From Niebla homalea (taxonomy: Eukaryota > Ascomycota > Lecanoromycetes > Lecanorales > Ramalinaceae): a stretch of 64,000 nt of DNA. The notes beneath the pieces were generated by a model. That model worked only from the letters and a program-made list of their open reading frames with translations, was not told the DNA's origin and did not search any database. The position numbers and the translations under genes are program-made. The stretch spans positions 310,001 to 374,000 of the forward strand of contig JAHGAU010000013.1 in NCBI GenBank assembly GCA_019925105.1. Reading direction: 5' to 3'. Positions 35,551 to 46,803 of this stretch are shown piece by piece (within the stretch, counting starts at the first letter, position 1; each line of letters starts with the position of its first letter).

Positions 35551-36643
35551 CAATGCTTCCTTCTGCAAACAGTATCGTAGAATGAGCAGGCTCAGGCACC
35601 CTTGCATGGAGATGTTGTTGAATCTCCCGAGCACGCTGCGTCACCGCTCTGGTATCAATGACTGCAAAACAGCAACAGACTGACAACCTCGCACCTGCAT
35701 GATATCGCGGAAGGGTGGCTAAATTCAAGAAAGAATGGGAACATAGCAGGTCTGGCCAGAATCCAGGATCAATCGCTTCAGGGTCTCACTTGTCCGTTGG
35801 TGATCATCAATCCAGCTTGCTGTTCCTAGTGTTTCACCCTCCAGATCTTTGCCTTGGTGTTTCATGCTTGTTTAGACACGCGGGCCCAGATCATTGGGCT
35901 CGCGAAGTTATCTTTTCCAGCCTTCCGCCCGATAGATGCTTGGCGTTACCAGGTGGCTGTTCTCGGGTATAAGGCAGGTCTCAGAGACAACATTATACTC
36001 GTGGCTTTACGCTACTATGGACAAGGTCAAGCGAACAGCGAAGTGCGACGGATTACGCTACTACTTCTGAGATTAACTGAAGATTGTCACAGCTTGGCGC
36101 TCCCAAACTACCTTAGGGGCCTGGGCTGGTCTCAGTCTTCAATATGTCGTAACGACGTCAGTAGTAGGTTTGGTGAGCGTTGATCGGTCGTCGAAGTCAT
36201 GGCTTTCCTATAACATTAAGGACCCGCATACCACGTGAGGTAAAATGAAGCTGAGAAGAAGTCAGGCATAGCATGCAACGTAGCGGCGACGTGCAATCGA
36301 ATGAAGACATCATATAGTGTACAATTTGAATTGTAATCTTGTTGAAGCCTTGCACAAATGTCGATCCAAACCGGCAATATTTGCCGAGACTAGTTCCAAG
36401 GTTAGCCTGCTGATTTTCGATGAGGCTCTGACATAAACAATCTGACCAGCTCTACACTACTTGTTGCCTCGCGTCAAAATATTGTCGGTGTTGATCACTG
36501 CTCATGAGTCCTTTCACTTCACCAGCTATTGGGAGAGGTCAATCACCTTCACACTTGCTCAGACCATCAGCTCAGTGAAGCTATCGCTACCAATCATAAT
36601 CCACAACAAACTCTACCTCCCTGATCTTCACATTGTCGCAATC
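35551..36643. other. Intergenic region upstream of src1
   Basis: About 1.1 kb. Two short plus-strand frames (35,715-35,972 and 35,854-36,183) lack recognisable motifs and I do not call them. The frame upstream of the src1 ATG is open back to 36,461 but has no better start. Confidence 0.5.
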
Positions 36644-38921
36644 ATGGCTGACGAGTTCGACTATCTCCAACCGTCATTCGACCCCTCATCTGTTACCATG
36701 CCCGTTTTGCGGAACATCCTCATGTCAAATAGAATTCAATATCCCGCATCAGCCAAAAAGGCCGATCTTGTCGACATCTTCAATCAGCGCTTGAGACCCA
36801 AAGCGCGAAAGCTGTTGGCTGCTCGCGAACGCGTTCGGCGAACAAGTGCCGGCATTACGAACATTCCAAGCAGTCAGGAAAGCAGTACTGTATCTGGCGA
36901 CGAGGATGACGACAGGAGCTCTATGCGCCCTCCAGACACTCCTAGGCAACGGTACTCCGATCGGGACGTCCATCTTGGGCCAAGGGTCACTAAGCCAACA
37001 TCTCGACCTGCTTCCACAGCCCGCACAATCAAGCGCCATTCTAGTAAATCTTCTCGGCAATCGAGCGCAAATCCAGAATTTGAATTGCCACAACCAGCCG
37101 CACGGGAGTCCCGCAAAAGCGAATCGATTCCTACCATCAAACAAGAGCACTTGAGTCTCCCAGACTCTAACAAAGGCTCCAAGTCTAGAAGTGCCTTTAG
37201 TGATGACAATCCCTTTCAGAGTGGAAGCTCCCCGTCCGAAGTAGAGCCTCACCGACGACAAAGTGGTGGCTCAGCGCCAGAGCGGAGGAAGTCTTCATCA
37301 AGCAAACCCAATGCTGGACAGAAGCGTACTTGTAAATCTATCGGTGAGCAAGCTGACGGTGCTCTCGTTCCTGCCTCTACAACCTATGAGATGCCTGTGT
37401 CAGCACTGAAGAAGTCAAGGGTAAAAACGGAAGCAAGCAGCGATATCGAGGTGGGAGAGGAGTTCACACCCGACGAGCAACTCGAACTGTCCAGTGAACA
37501 GACTGCATCGCGTACAAGGGCGCGCTCATCTTCAAACAGAGCGCAAGGATGGCAAAAAACGAAAACTATGTCGAAATCTATACCCTGGATGGCACTGGGC
37601 CTGTTCATGTTTGGGTATGCGACCTGGTACCGGCAAGAACAGCTGGCGGTGGGTTACTGTGGTATCGGGAGACCTCCAGATGCGATCGCTGCAATTGAAG
37701 TCCCAGGATGGGCTGGCAGCTTGGTACCTACCTGTCAATTGTGCCCTAGTCATGCTACATGCTATGAGGGCATGGGGACGGTCTGTGACCATGATTACAT
37801 TTTACAGACTCATCCGTTGTCACTCGGTGGCTTAATCCCCATTGCCCCAACATGTGCGCCTGATGGCGAAAAGGCCCGCAAGGTAAAAGCCGTGGCAGAC
37901 AGAGCTGTTGAAGAGCTGCGGGAGAGGAAGGCAGAGGCTGAGTGTGGGACACTGAAGGATGAGAAGGGAAACCTCGCTCCCGCAGAAATCTCTGAGCGGG
38001 TACTCAAGGCAACAGTAAGCGAGAAGCGGAGACGCGGCATGACCGCGATGGAGTTTGAGGATTTGTGGAAGGGTGCAATAGGTGAAATAAGTTCGCGGGA
38101 GGAGATAGTGCAATCGACAGACCAGTAAGTTACCCCCATGTTTCTTATGACCGACTGTTCCTCTAGTTGTCCAACAGTCTACTCGCTTCCTGACCCAGTT
38201 TTGTTACTTCTCGATTTCCACATTGATATCACCAAAGAAAATCTGACATTTGGGCTGGACTGACCAGATCCTCTTCCCACCTCTTAGAACGCACCTCGCA
38301 AGTACATCCCTCTCTCGCCTCCCACTCAAATGCGCCATCAGACGATCAGCGCGCCTCGCGCTGGCAAGATATAGAGGCTCTATTTCCCTTGTAGTAGGCG
38401 TGCTCGCCTGCTTCGTATATGTACGCAATCGGATTTTGCAGAATCGAGCAGACGTCGCGCGTGTACCAAGGCTGGTGGCCACAACGTTAGACCGGCTCGC
38501 TACCCAAGCCGCGCTCTACTCGCGAGGTGACGTCTCCGAAAGCTGGGTCAGCGTTGGCCAGCTGCGAGACGATGTGTTGAGAGAGGAGTTCAGTGATCGC
38601 AGAAGAGAGTCGATGTGGACCCGAGTTCGAGCCGTGGTGGAAAAAAATGCGAATGTTAGGGCCAGCTCTAGAGAGCTAAGAGGTGGGGATGTAAGCCGAG
38701 TATGGGAATGGATCGGTAGTCTTGGACTGTTGGATGATCCCGGGTTCTCAGGAAGGAGAAGTGGAGGCAAAACGGTGAGCTGGGAAGACATGGTGGATGA
38801 GGGAGCTGATGAAGGTGAGAAATCACGCGCAAGTCGCATGGGTCCAGTCAGTATGGGCATGCAAGAATCGACCACACCGCACGAAACGAGGAAGTGGGAT
38901 GAGGGAAGGCCAATATATTGA
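36644..38921 (+). CDS. src1: Src1/Heh1 inner nuclear membrane protein (LEM-like, MSC domain)
   Basis: Inner nuclear membrane protein of the Man1/Src1/Heh family that tethers chromatin to the nuclear envelope. Two exons: 36,644-38,124 and 38,288-38,921, for 704 aa, with a 163-nt intron (GTAAGT...CTCTTAG). The join gives STDQ|THLASTSLSRLPLKCAIRRS, which fits the family. The N-terminal helix-extension-helix is at about residues 10-50 (MPVLRNILMSNRIQYPASAKKADLVDIFNQRL). A long basic, Ser-rich nucleoplasmic region with nuclear-signal patches follows. The first membrane segment is near residue 315 (IPWMALGLFMFGYATWY) and the second near 540 (SISLVVGVLACFVYV). The MSC domain covers the lumenal part and the C-terminal winged-helix (SVGQLRDDVLREEFS...RVRAVVEKNANVRA). 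A start at MADEFDYLQPSFDP is favoured over the open upstream frame. Confidence 0.87.
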
Positions 38922-40187
38922 TCCTGGGCTCTAAGCGATCCTATCCCTGCAGCTCCACTGTTTGACAGAGAGGAGTGTCTTGCATCTGCATCGGTCATCT
39001 TCTATTGCATTCCGGGACACACGGAGCATACGCCTCCTGGAGTTGGTACTGCTGATCAATCAATATTTCCAGCGGGAGATGTGATAATGATCAGAGAAAG
39101 ACACCAGCCATGCGGAGATCAGAAGAAGAGCCAACGTGTGGGATGTATCGCCAATGTGGCATTGTCTCGTTGCGCAATCCGTCTCTGACGACCGCAATGA
39201 GTGGAGTTTTAGGCTAAAGCTCCATATTCGAATAGCCTCAGCTTGGAGCCTGCAAAATCACTGGTACGTGAGATGAACACTGAAGTATGCTTGTCGCATA
39301 TTGACTCAGTTGGATGGACTCCTGGTTTGCTGCTACTATGCTCCATAGTCGGTCACCTTGCAGGGCGGGTTATGTACATATTAGAATCCAAAGAGTGCGG
39401 AAACGGACATATCAACAAGGAGGAAGCTCTGTGGAGCTTTGAGCCCACGCAAAACAAACTCGATAAAGTGGTATGGAGCACTGTTTCCCAACATCAGAAA
39501 GGGGCCTTTCACTCGCTTTGCTGTAGCTGGACCCAAGGGACCAATCGCTTGAGACTAGCTTGTGCTCCGGGCCTCCCTAGTCAGTTTGTATAACTTCATA
39601 GATGGCTCCTATGACCGCGATTAAGACCCACGGTAAATCGTTCTTTTCTCTCAAACAAGCGCAAGACATTGACAATTCGGTCAAGTAGGATTGCATAATG
39701 GCAGCCCTTGCGATTGGCGACTTCGTGTCACTGCTCCTCACCGCCTTGATTCACTGAAAATAGGGTAGTCTAGTCACCCTTCATTTTGAATTCAATCATG
39801 TGCGACATCAGCTTGTCCCACTGAAGACGCAGGTCATACGCTGCAATTTCCCAAGGTCTCATAAGTCCATGAATGAAAAGAGTGTCGACAATCTATCCTT
39901 TGCTTCGCTCGCTCGCTCCTCCCACACCCTAAAACGGTTGAGAGAGGCAGTAGTCAATGCGCGGCACTGAGTACGCTGTCAGGAACGAATCCTGTTACAT
40001 CACCTAGTCTGATGGTTGTTCAGCCAGCTGGAAACCGTTGTGTTGCGGATATGCATGTATGTTTTGATCTCTTTCCGTCGCCCTGAGATCAAGATGAGTT
40101 TATAATACATTTGTCAATTGGAAAATTTGGAGGGATACAAATTGAACGAAACATCATCCTGGTGTCAGTCAAGTTTCATACAAGACA
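38922..40187. other. Intergenic region upstream of the trehalase-like gene
   Basis: About 1.27 kb. A plus-strand frame at 39,243-39,593 (116 codons) has no recognisable motif. I looked here for the missing N-terminal exons of the trehalase-like gene and did not find them. Confidence 0.45.
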
Positions 40188-42434
40188 ATGGGGCATGTAG
40201 ACTAGTTCAGGGACGGTCAAAGCTAACCTAGGAGTAATTCGAGCAGGTCTTGAAGGCGAGAGGTGCATGCGGACATCAGCGCCCGGCCAACAATGGTATG
40301 TCTCGTCGTAAAGTTGACTTCTCTTACTGATCGGTATGGATAGACGACGGCATCTCCGTTAATCGAAAGCTGGTCTTAGCTGTCAAGGAAACCAAGGAAG
40401 ATCTCCTCGAAACCGAGGACCTCGATGGTGATGGTCTAATCACGGTCGAGGATCGAGGCTCCAAGGTCTCAATCTATAACCTCAACTCTTCTAAAAGTCA
40501 CTGACCTGCTAATGTATAACAGCGTTTCCTGCCTCGGAATTGCTCGTCTAGTGACCGCGAAGGCATTGAGATCAAGGGAAACTATCCTCTTGCCAATCTT
40601 TTACAGGAGCTTTTTCTTGCCGAAGAGAAGGGCGAGAAATACCTGGAAATCGATGTTGGCGAACTCTACGAAGATCCTGTCCGCCGCCTAGAGCGTTTAA
40701 TCAAGGGTACCTGGTGGGACAATCTAACGAGAACGATCGATGCCGCTGGTGTAGCCAAGGCAGCACTGGACCCAAAGACTGTTGACGTTCCCGGATCTCT
40801 TCGCCGAATATATGTTCCAAGCGGTTCACCAGAACAGCATTCGTATTTCACAGAGCTCTCCAATCACAATCCAAGTCTGCGTCTTGACGTTCAGTGGATC
40901 CCTCCAGCAGAGCTTACTCCCGATTTCATTCGTGGCCTGGATTACAAGCCTGGGCTCCTTGCTCTGGAAATGGTAGAAGACCTTGCAGCACCCGGCGGCA
41001 TGCGAGGACTTCCATTCATTGTTCCTGGCGGACGATTCAATGAATTATACAACTGGGACAGCGCTTTCTGTGCCTGGGGCATGCTAGACTCACACCCACA
41101 TCTTGTAAAAGCCATCATTCGTCATTTCGCCTTTGAAATCAAGCACTACGGAAAGGTGTGCAATGCTAATCGATCATATTACCTTGGGAGGGCCCAGCCT
41201 CCTTTTCTTACCGATCTCGCCCTCCGCACCTACAGGGTAACGCGACATGAAAGTGATGCCAAAGAAGTTCTGCGGCTCGCCATACTCGCTGCGATAAAAG
41301 AATATCATAATTACTGGATGAAACCTCCGAGATATGACGAGGCGACAGGTCTGACCAGATATCGCCCAATAGGCGCCGGGTTCCCTCCGGAGTGTGAGGA
41401 TACTCAATTCACCCATGTCCTTAGTCCTTACGCTCAGAAGTACGGACTGTCTGTCGCAGAAATCACTGCCAAATACAATGCCGGCGAAATCCAGGAGCCG
41501 GAGCTTGACACGTATTTGCTTCATGATCGTGCTGTCCGCGAATGCGGTCATGACAACAGCAACCGAGTCGAAGGAGTGTGTGCCGATCTGGGTACTATTG
41601 ATCTGCAGTGCCTCCTTTATAAATACGAGACGGACATTGCACACGCCATCCGAAGCCAGTTTGACGATCACCTCCAAATCACAGCGGCATTTTGTTCGCA
41701 TGGTCAGGTTCCCGACAGGTTCGAGAGTTCAGCCAGCTGGGATCGGGCCGCGATGAAGCGTAAGAAGTTGATTGACAAGTACTGCTGGAACGAAGAGGCC
41801 GGCCTTTACTTCGATTACAACACGCTCACGAAGCAAACAAGTGATTACGAAACTGTCACGGCTTTCTGGGCCTTATGGTGTGGGGTTGCAAGTCCACATC
41901 AAGCAGCTATATTGGTTGAGAAGGGCCTGCCCAGATTCGAGCATGTTGGCGGTCTCTCGGTATCAACGGCGCACTCGCGGGGAGAGATTGATGAGGCACA
42001 CCCTCAAAAACAATGGGATTTCCCTCATGGGTGGCCCCCTCATCAGATGCTTGCCTGGGAAGGGCTGAAGAAGTACGGATACGATGAGGAGGCCGAGCGA
42101 CTCGTCTATAAATGGCTTCACATGGTCATCAAGATATTTGTAGACTACAACGGGACCGTGGTCGAGAAATACGACGTGACCAGACTGAATGCTTCGCATA
42201 AGGTTGATGCAGAGTATGGAAACCAGGGATTGAACTTCAACTATGCTCCACAAGAAGGGTGAGTAAAGACGAACGCGGATCCTTCGACCTTTGAGTGGCT
42301 GACAATGGCACAACAGATTTGGCTGGACAAATGCTAGCATCGTGTACGGTATCTCACTTCTGAACCTACATGCCAAGCGTGCCCTGGGGGTCTGCGCGCC
42401 TTACGACACCTATGCCAAAGCGGTTGGAAAGTAG
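40188..42434 (+). CDS. Neutral-trehalase-like enzyme with short N-terminus
   Basis: GH37 enzyme that hydrolyses trehalose to glucose. Proposed exons are 40,188-40,196, 40,247-40,295, 40,344-40,465, 40,523-42,258 and 42,317-42,434, for 677 aa; the last two are secure, the first two tentative. An EF-hand-like Ca2+ loop, DLDGDGLITVED, lies at residues 45-56, as in neutral (cytosolic, Ca2+/14-3-3 regulated) trehalases. Trehalase signature 1 is PGGRFNELYNWDSAF (from 228), signature 2 QWDFPHGWPP (from 557). The putative catalytic Asp in ECGHDNSNR (404) and Glu in VDAEYGNQG (624) are retained. Typical neutral trehalases (about 740-760 aa) have a phospho-regulated N-terminal extension; here fewer than 45 residues precede the Ca2+ loop. 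It may be a divergent paralogue, or the real start lies further upstream. Confidence 0.83.
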
Positions 42435-42874
42435 ATATAGCGCACATGGAGAGGATTGAGCTCTTGCAATTTCCCCGGGCGGATGAATATCAATTTTGGG
42501 ATTCTTGTGCATACAGAGACTGCGAGATAAGTGGAGCAGATTGGATCAAGAGCAAAATGTTGCATTCATCTTGGAACGAAATTAGGATGTAGTCAATTGT
42601 ATGCAATTGAAGTTGGTAAGTACGAATACAATAAGCAAGTTGGTATCAGTACAATACAGCCATTCTCATCATACAGCTCCCTTGAAGCAATCTTTGATAA
42701 CTCCCTACAGCTGCGCCGTGTCCGTTGTGACCAAAGGAGTGGCAGACCCGATCACGGGTATTTGTGCTTGTTCATGAAAGACCTGTTTTGAGACCTTTCT
42801 CATCATGTCATCATATCCAAGATTCTTGTCTCAGCAATCGAATCCGAGTTCGATAGAGTACTGTATTCTCCTGA
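42435..42874. other. Convergent 3' region
   Basis: About 440 bases between the trehalase-like stop and the stop of the small minus-strand hypothetical gene. Expected to contain 3'UTRs. Nothing else seen. Confidence 0.5.
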
Positions 42875-43111
42875 TCACTCTCGCTTCCATCTGGCGAGCC
42901 TCTCCTTTTCGCGAAGTCTGTCTTCGAGCGCATTGTGAGCGGCGATGCAGTCACTCTTGTATGTGTTGGTATTTGTCTGGCTGTCGCCTTGCACTGCCGC
43001 ACCACTTGGTTTGCCAGCTGGATTTGTCGATGGATTTTTGCCGTCGATAGTGTTCAGCTTGGAGGAGCCAAGAATGTTGAAGGTCGGGTCCTTGTTGGAT
43101 GCGTCCGCCAT
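42875..43111 (-). CDS. Small hypothetical protein
   Basis: A 78-codon minus-strand frame from ATG 43,111 (MADASNKDPTFNILGSSKLN), hydrophilic, Asn/Thr-rich in the middle, ending in a charged helix (ALEDRLREKERLARWKRE). The frame is open further upstream (through RTSRWQRILQHSLKAS), and a GTAAGC donor lies near 43,360 with several AG acceptors, so a longer spliced form with a start near 43,390 is possible. I could not find a join that keeps the frame. No family recognised. It diverges from oct1. Confidence 0.35.
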   Translation of the reverse strand: MADASNKDPTFNILGSSKLNTIDGKNPSTNPAGKPSGAAVQGDSQTNTNTYKSDCIAAHNALEDRLREKERLARWKRE

Positions 43112-43499
43112 ACCCGTTTGCCCAATGGATGATGCTTTTAGACTATGTTGAAGAATGCGTTGCCACCTAGATGTGCGACTGGAGGAAATGATCAGAATGA
43201 CTGGGGTGTTCGCGATGGAAACGATGATCAGCTTCAGCCACTGAAAGCTGCACAGTATGTGTAGGCTGTGGAAGAAAGAAAGTTGATAGAATTCGATGAG
43301 GCAGTGGAGAGAATCAAAGTGAGATGGCAATACGAGTATAAGACACAAAGGTGGCTTACCCCACACGTACAAATAGCAACTTCCCCACATTCTGTTGTCG
43401 GGACACTACGTCATCGTTTCCCCCACTGTTCAGCATGATGGGTGTATAAAACTAGTGTATCTTACAGATCATGTGACTCGTTACCAAGTCCTGAAAATA
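43112..43499. promoter_or_regulatory. Region between the small hypothetical gene and oct1
   Basis: About 390 bases that should hold the oct1 promoter and perhaps upstream exons of the small minus-strand gene. A frame open on the plus strand from 43,395 into oct1 has no earlier ATG. Confidence 0.4.
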
Positions 43500-45830
43500 A
43501 TGTGCCGCCAGGACATGTTCAGGGCATGCCAAAGGCCAAACTTCACAATCGCAGCACAGTTCGTGATCCCCAAGAAAAGGGGAAGATTACAGACCACTCT
43601 AGCGACCGCGCTCAAAGAGATCCAGCGAAAAGTCTTCCCCGTTGGAGCAAATGACAAACGACATGAGGATGACATTCTGCGTAGAGTCTTCGATTCGAAG
43701 GCTTTCTGGCATGGCTTTTCTCAACGATGTCGGCGTGAGGTTGGCCCCTCTGTAGGGCTGTTCCAGAATAGGTTTCTGACCAGCCCTGGTGGATTCCTGA
43801 CCTTTGCTCAAGACATACGGACAAGATGTCAATCAATCGTGGACGAAGTTCTCCAAGCTTCATCGATCGACGCTTGTCGGGCTATACCTCGCCGACTAGA
43901 TCTGCTCAGCGATTATCTGTGCCGAGTGCTTGATGTCGCTGACTTTGTTCGTGCCACCCATCCTGACGCTCAATATCAAGAGAGGGCAACCCAAGCCTAT
44001 GCCTACCTATGGGAATACATGAATGTCTTGAACACGACTCCTGGCTTGAAGGCACAACTGAAGAGAGCCCTTGCTACACCCGAGATATCCGAAAGTTGGA
44101 GCGAGGAAGAAGCCAATGTAGCTCGTATCCTGCTCAAAGATTTCTCAAACTCAGCTATTGATCTTCCCAAGGCTGATAGACAACGCTTCGTGGTCATGTC
44201 GAACGAGGTCAAGCAGTTGGGCAGTCACTTCATCAATGACATGGCTCCCTCAACTCCGACCGTGCGATTGCGCAGCGAGGAAACCCGCGGCATGGACCCT
44301 GCCATCCTGAAGAGGTATACATCTGGACTTGGCAAGCTCTCGCTGCCGTTGGGCGGAGACATTGCCTACACTGCTCTGATGTCTATGCATAGCAGCCATG
44401 CACGGGAAGTCGTCTATCGTCAGTCGAAGACCGTATCCAATGCGCAACTGCAAACGCTTGAGAAGCTCCTGAGAAGGCGAGCAGATATTGCGAAGCTCTC
44501 GAATTTCTCCAGCTACGCTGCAATGGATCTGTCTGACAAGATGGCCCAGACCCCTGAAGCTGTCAACGTCTTCCTCAGAGCCTTGTGCGCCGACAATGCT
44601 TCTCGTGTCACGCAAGAGTTACAGAGAATGAGAGCTTTGAAAGAATCCGATGGGTTGGGCCCTACAATTGAACCTTGGGACGTAGCATATTTGCAGAATC
44701 GACTCAATCAGCAGGTCCAGAGTAAATCGAGGAGACTAGACTTCCTCTCAGCATATTTCTCCCTTGGTACAGTGATGCAAGGATTGTCCCGGCTGTTCAG
44801 CCGCCTCTACGGCATCCGCTTTATCCCTCGCGAAACCGGCCCTGGAGAAACGTGGCATTCTGGAGTTCGGCGGTTGGATGTGATGCATGAAGATGATGGT
44901 CACGTAGCCGTTCTTTACTGTGATTTGTTCGAGCGAGAGGGCAAATCGCCCAATCCGGCACATTTCACCCTTCGATGCTCTCGGGAGGTTTCTTCGGCAG
45001 AGATGAGGGACAGCTCTCTGGGAAGCAAGGATGGCATGGCGAGGGCCGTGGACCATTCGACCGGGAAGACGTTTCAGCTACCCACGATCGCTCTCATCTG
45101 CGATTTTGCGCTCCCTCATGACCATCAGAATCCTTCGCTGCTCAGCTTTCGAGATGTACAGACGCTGTTCCATGAAATGGGCCATGCCATACATTCCACA
45201 TTAGGTCGGACCTCTCTTCAAGTTGTATCTGGTACCCGCTGTCCGACCGATTTTGCCGAGTTGCCGTCTGTTCTCATGGAGAGCTTTGCTGCAGATGCGT
45301 CGGTGCTCGGTCTCTTCGCTCGTCATTGGGAGACTGATGCTCCGCTACCGTACGAAATGGTTCGCGACGTGCTGGACTTGCAAAGGCGGGGCCAAGGCAT
45401 GCAAACCGAAACGCAGATCCTATACAGCCTTTTGGATCAGGCATATCATTCTCCTCTCCCAAGCAAGACCACGTTCGACAGCCGGCAGACGTTCTATGAT
45501 ATCTACGATGAATTTGGCAGCGTTCCTGAAGCACGAGGGATCTCGCCTCAGGGTATGTTTGGGCACCTGGTCCAGTACGGAGGAACATACTACAGCTATC
45601 TTTTCGATCGGGCAATTGCGGGGAAAGTATGGCGCGAGGTCTTTAGAGGCGGTCACAAGGGCGGCGGGGTGGATAGGGCAGCAGGCGAGAGATTCAAAGA
45701 GCAAGTACTGAAATGGGGTGGCGCCCGGAACGCATGGGCCTGTGTCAGCGGAGTGCTTGGGGATGAGAAATTGCAGCATGGTGGTCCAGAGGCTATGGAG
45801 GAGGTTGGCAGATGGGGCGTTCATGACTGA
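43500..45830 (+). CDS. oct1: Mitochondrial intermediate peptidase (M3 metallopeptidase)
   Basis: Zinc metallopeptidase of the thimet oligopeptidase family that removes an octapeptide from imported matrix proteins after the main processing peptidase. Intronless, 776 aa from ATG 43,500 (MCRQDMF); ATG 43,515 is an alternative. The Arg-rich, acid-poor N-terminus suits a mitochondrial presequence. The active site is FHEMGHAIHS with zinc ligands His558 and His562 and catalytic Glu559. The third ligand Glu is in the downstream PSVLMESFA block (ELPS..ME). The length fits fungal Oct1 (about 780-800 aa), and motifs such as LFSRLYGI.F, VLYCDLF.REGK and QYGGTYYSYLF are typical. No sign of damage. Confidence 0.92.
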   Translation: MCRQDMFRACQRPNFTIAAQFVIPKKRGRLQTTLATALKEIQRKVFPVGANDKRHEDDILRRVFDSKAFWHGFSQRCRREVGPSVGLFQNRFLTSPGGFLTFAQDIRTRCQSIVDEVLQASSIDACRAIPRRLDLLSDYLCRVLDVADFVRATHPDAQYQERATQAYAYLWEYMNVLNTTPGLKAQLKRALATPEISESWSEEEANVARILLKDFSNSAIDLPKADRQRFVVMSNEVKQLGSHFINDMAPSTPTVRLRSEETRGMDPAILKRYTSGLGKLSLPLGGDIAYTALMSMHSSHAREVVYRQSKTVSNAQLQTLEKLLRRRADIAKLSNFSSYAAMDLSDKMAQTPEAVNVFLRALCADNASRVTQELQRMRALKESDGLGPTIEPWDVAYLQNRLNQQVQSKSRRLDFLSAYFSLGTVMQGLSRLFSRLYGIRFIPRETGPGETWHSGVRRLDVMHEDDGHVAVLYCDLFEREGKSPNPAHFTLRCSREVSSAEMRDSSLGSKDGMARAVDHSTGKTFQLPTIALICDFALPHDHQNPSLLSFRDVQTLFHEMGHAIHSTLGRTSLQVVSGTRCPTDFAELPSVLMESFAADASVLGLFARHWETDAPLPYEMVRDVLDLQRRGQGMQTETQILYSLLDQAYHSPLPSKTTFDSRQTFYDIYDEFGSVPEARGISPQGMFGHLVQYGGTYYSYLFDRAIAGKVWREVFRGGHKGGGVDRAAGERFKEQVLKWGGARNAWACVSGVLGDEKLQHGGPEAMEEVGRWGVHD

Positions 45831-46001
45831 TGGCAGGAGTCAAGCACAGTAACAAATTGAATAGATATCTAGTTTGGAGTAATACTGGACAATGGAATCT
45901 CATGTAATTCCGATATGCCGGTCAAGTATCTTGACGGAATGGGGCTGGGGGCTGCATGACGGATGGTGGAAGATGGTTGAAAAAGGGGCAAGGGAGGGAG
46001 C
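45831..46001. other. 3' region of oct1 before the MITE
   Basis: Short spacer expected to hold the oct1 3'UTR. The last six bases (45,996-46,001, GGGAGC) form the left copy of the MITE target-site duplication. Confidence 0.5.
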
Positions 46002-46377
46002 TGGCAGCTTCTATAGTTCAGGCGTTTTTTAATTTTCTAACGATAGCGCGTAATATTTCTGCGTGCGCATAAAGTCGTGTTTACTGTATAAGTATTACTT
46101 AGATTAAATCACTATATTATGGATTATGAGTTTATAAATGGTATATATTACTGTTACATACTTACCTACTTAACAACGCCGCAGGTAATACTATACTACA
46201 CATACACTATAAGGTATTAGTCTTTGGAGAGGTCCTGGGGGAAAGCATTTAGGGGATGGCTCTGGGGAAGGGGGCTTAAGGGAGCTCCAGGGACTGATAA
46301 AGTCTTTGAGGTTTAATGATAACCGATACGCGCTATCGTTAGAAAATTAAAAAACGCCTGAACTATAGAAACTGCCA
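46002..46377. mobile_element. MITE with 51-bp terminal inverted repeats
   Basis: A 376-bp element bounded by inverted repeats at 46,002-46,052 and 46,327-46,377. They begin TGGCAG(C/T)TTCTATAGTTC and match at 50 of 51 positions. The direct hexamer GGGAGC at 45,996-46,001 and 46,378-46,383 is a likely target-site duplication. The interior has an AT-rich left half and a GC-rich right half and no coding frame. It is a non-autonomous DNA transposon whose family I cannot name. The almost perfect repeats suggest a fairly recent insertion. It lies between the oct1 3' end and the F-box-like gene. Confidence 0.85.
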
Positions 46378-46803
46378 GGGAGCTGAGCTGCCAAGGGCTC
46401 CGGAGTGTTTGGGCGAGAAGCCCCCAAGACACCAAAAGGAATCCCAAGACGCTTTCAATATCTTGGTTTTGGTTTTCTTGATCTCTTGGTCTCTTGGGCC
46501 TCCTACTTGTTCATGATTTGCGCACATATTCCCCAGTCCAAGTCATACCAAGGATCATGCCGCGCGTGTCTCATCGCACAGTGGTCGCATCGCCTAGTTC
46601 CAGTGTTGAAATGCATCCGTGGCCATCATGAGAATTATTCTTGCCTCGTGTATCAAGTCTAACAATTCCCTTGAGCTTCTGCAACCTCATCTCTCCAAGA
46701 CGTCGATGTAATGACAGCTGGATCTTACCTGGCAACCGAAGCCTGACGCATTCGAAAGCCATGCGTATACGATGTGAAACCGTCCACGCACGCCACTTCA
46801 GCC
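46378..46803. other. Upstream region of the F-box-like gene
   Basis: About 420 bases holding the promoter and 5'UTR of the next gene. The reading frame of that gene extends upstream to 46,774 without an ATG. Two small frames at 46,405-46,662 and 46,641-46,835 are not supported. Confidence 0.45.

Noticed and set aside
39243..39593. 116-codon frame as missing N-terminus of the trehalase-like gene
   Set aside because: Its text has none of the neutral-trehalase N-terminal features and no donor/acceptor pair joins it in phase to 40,247.
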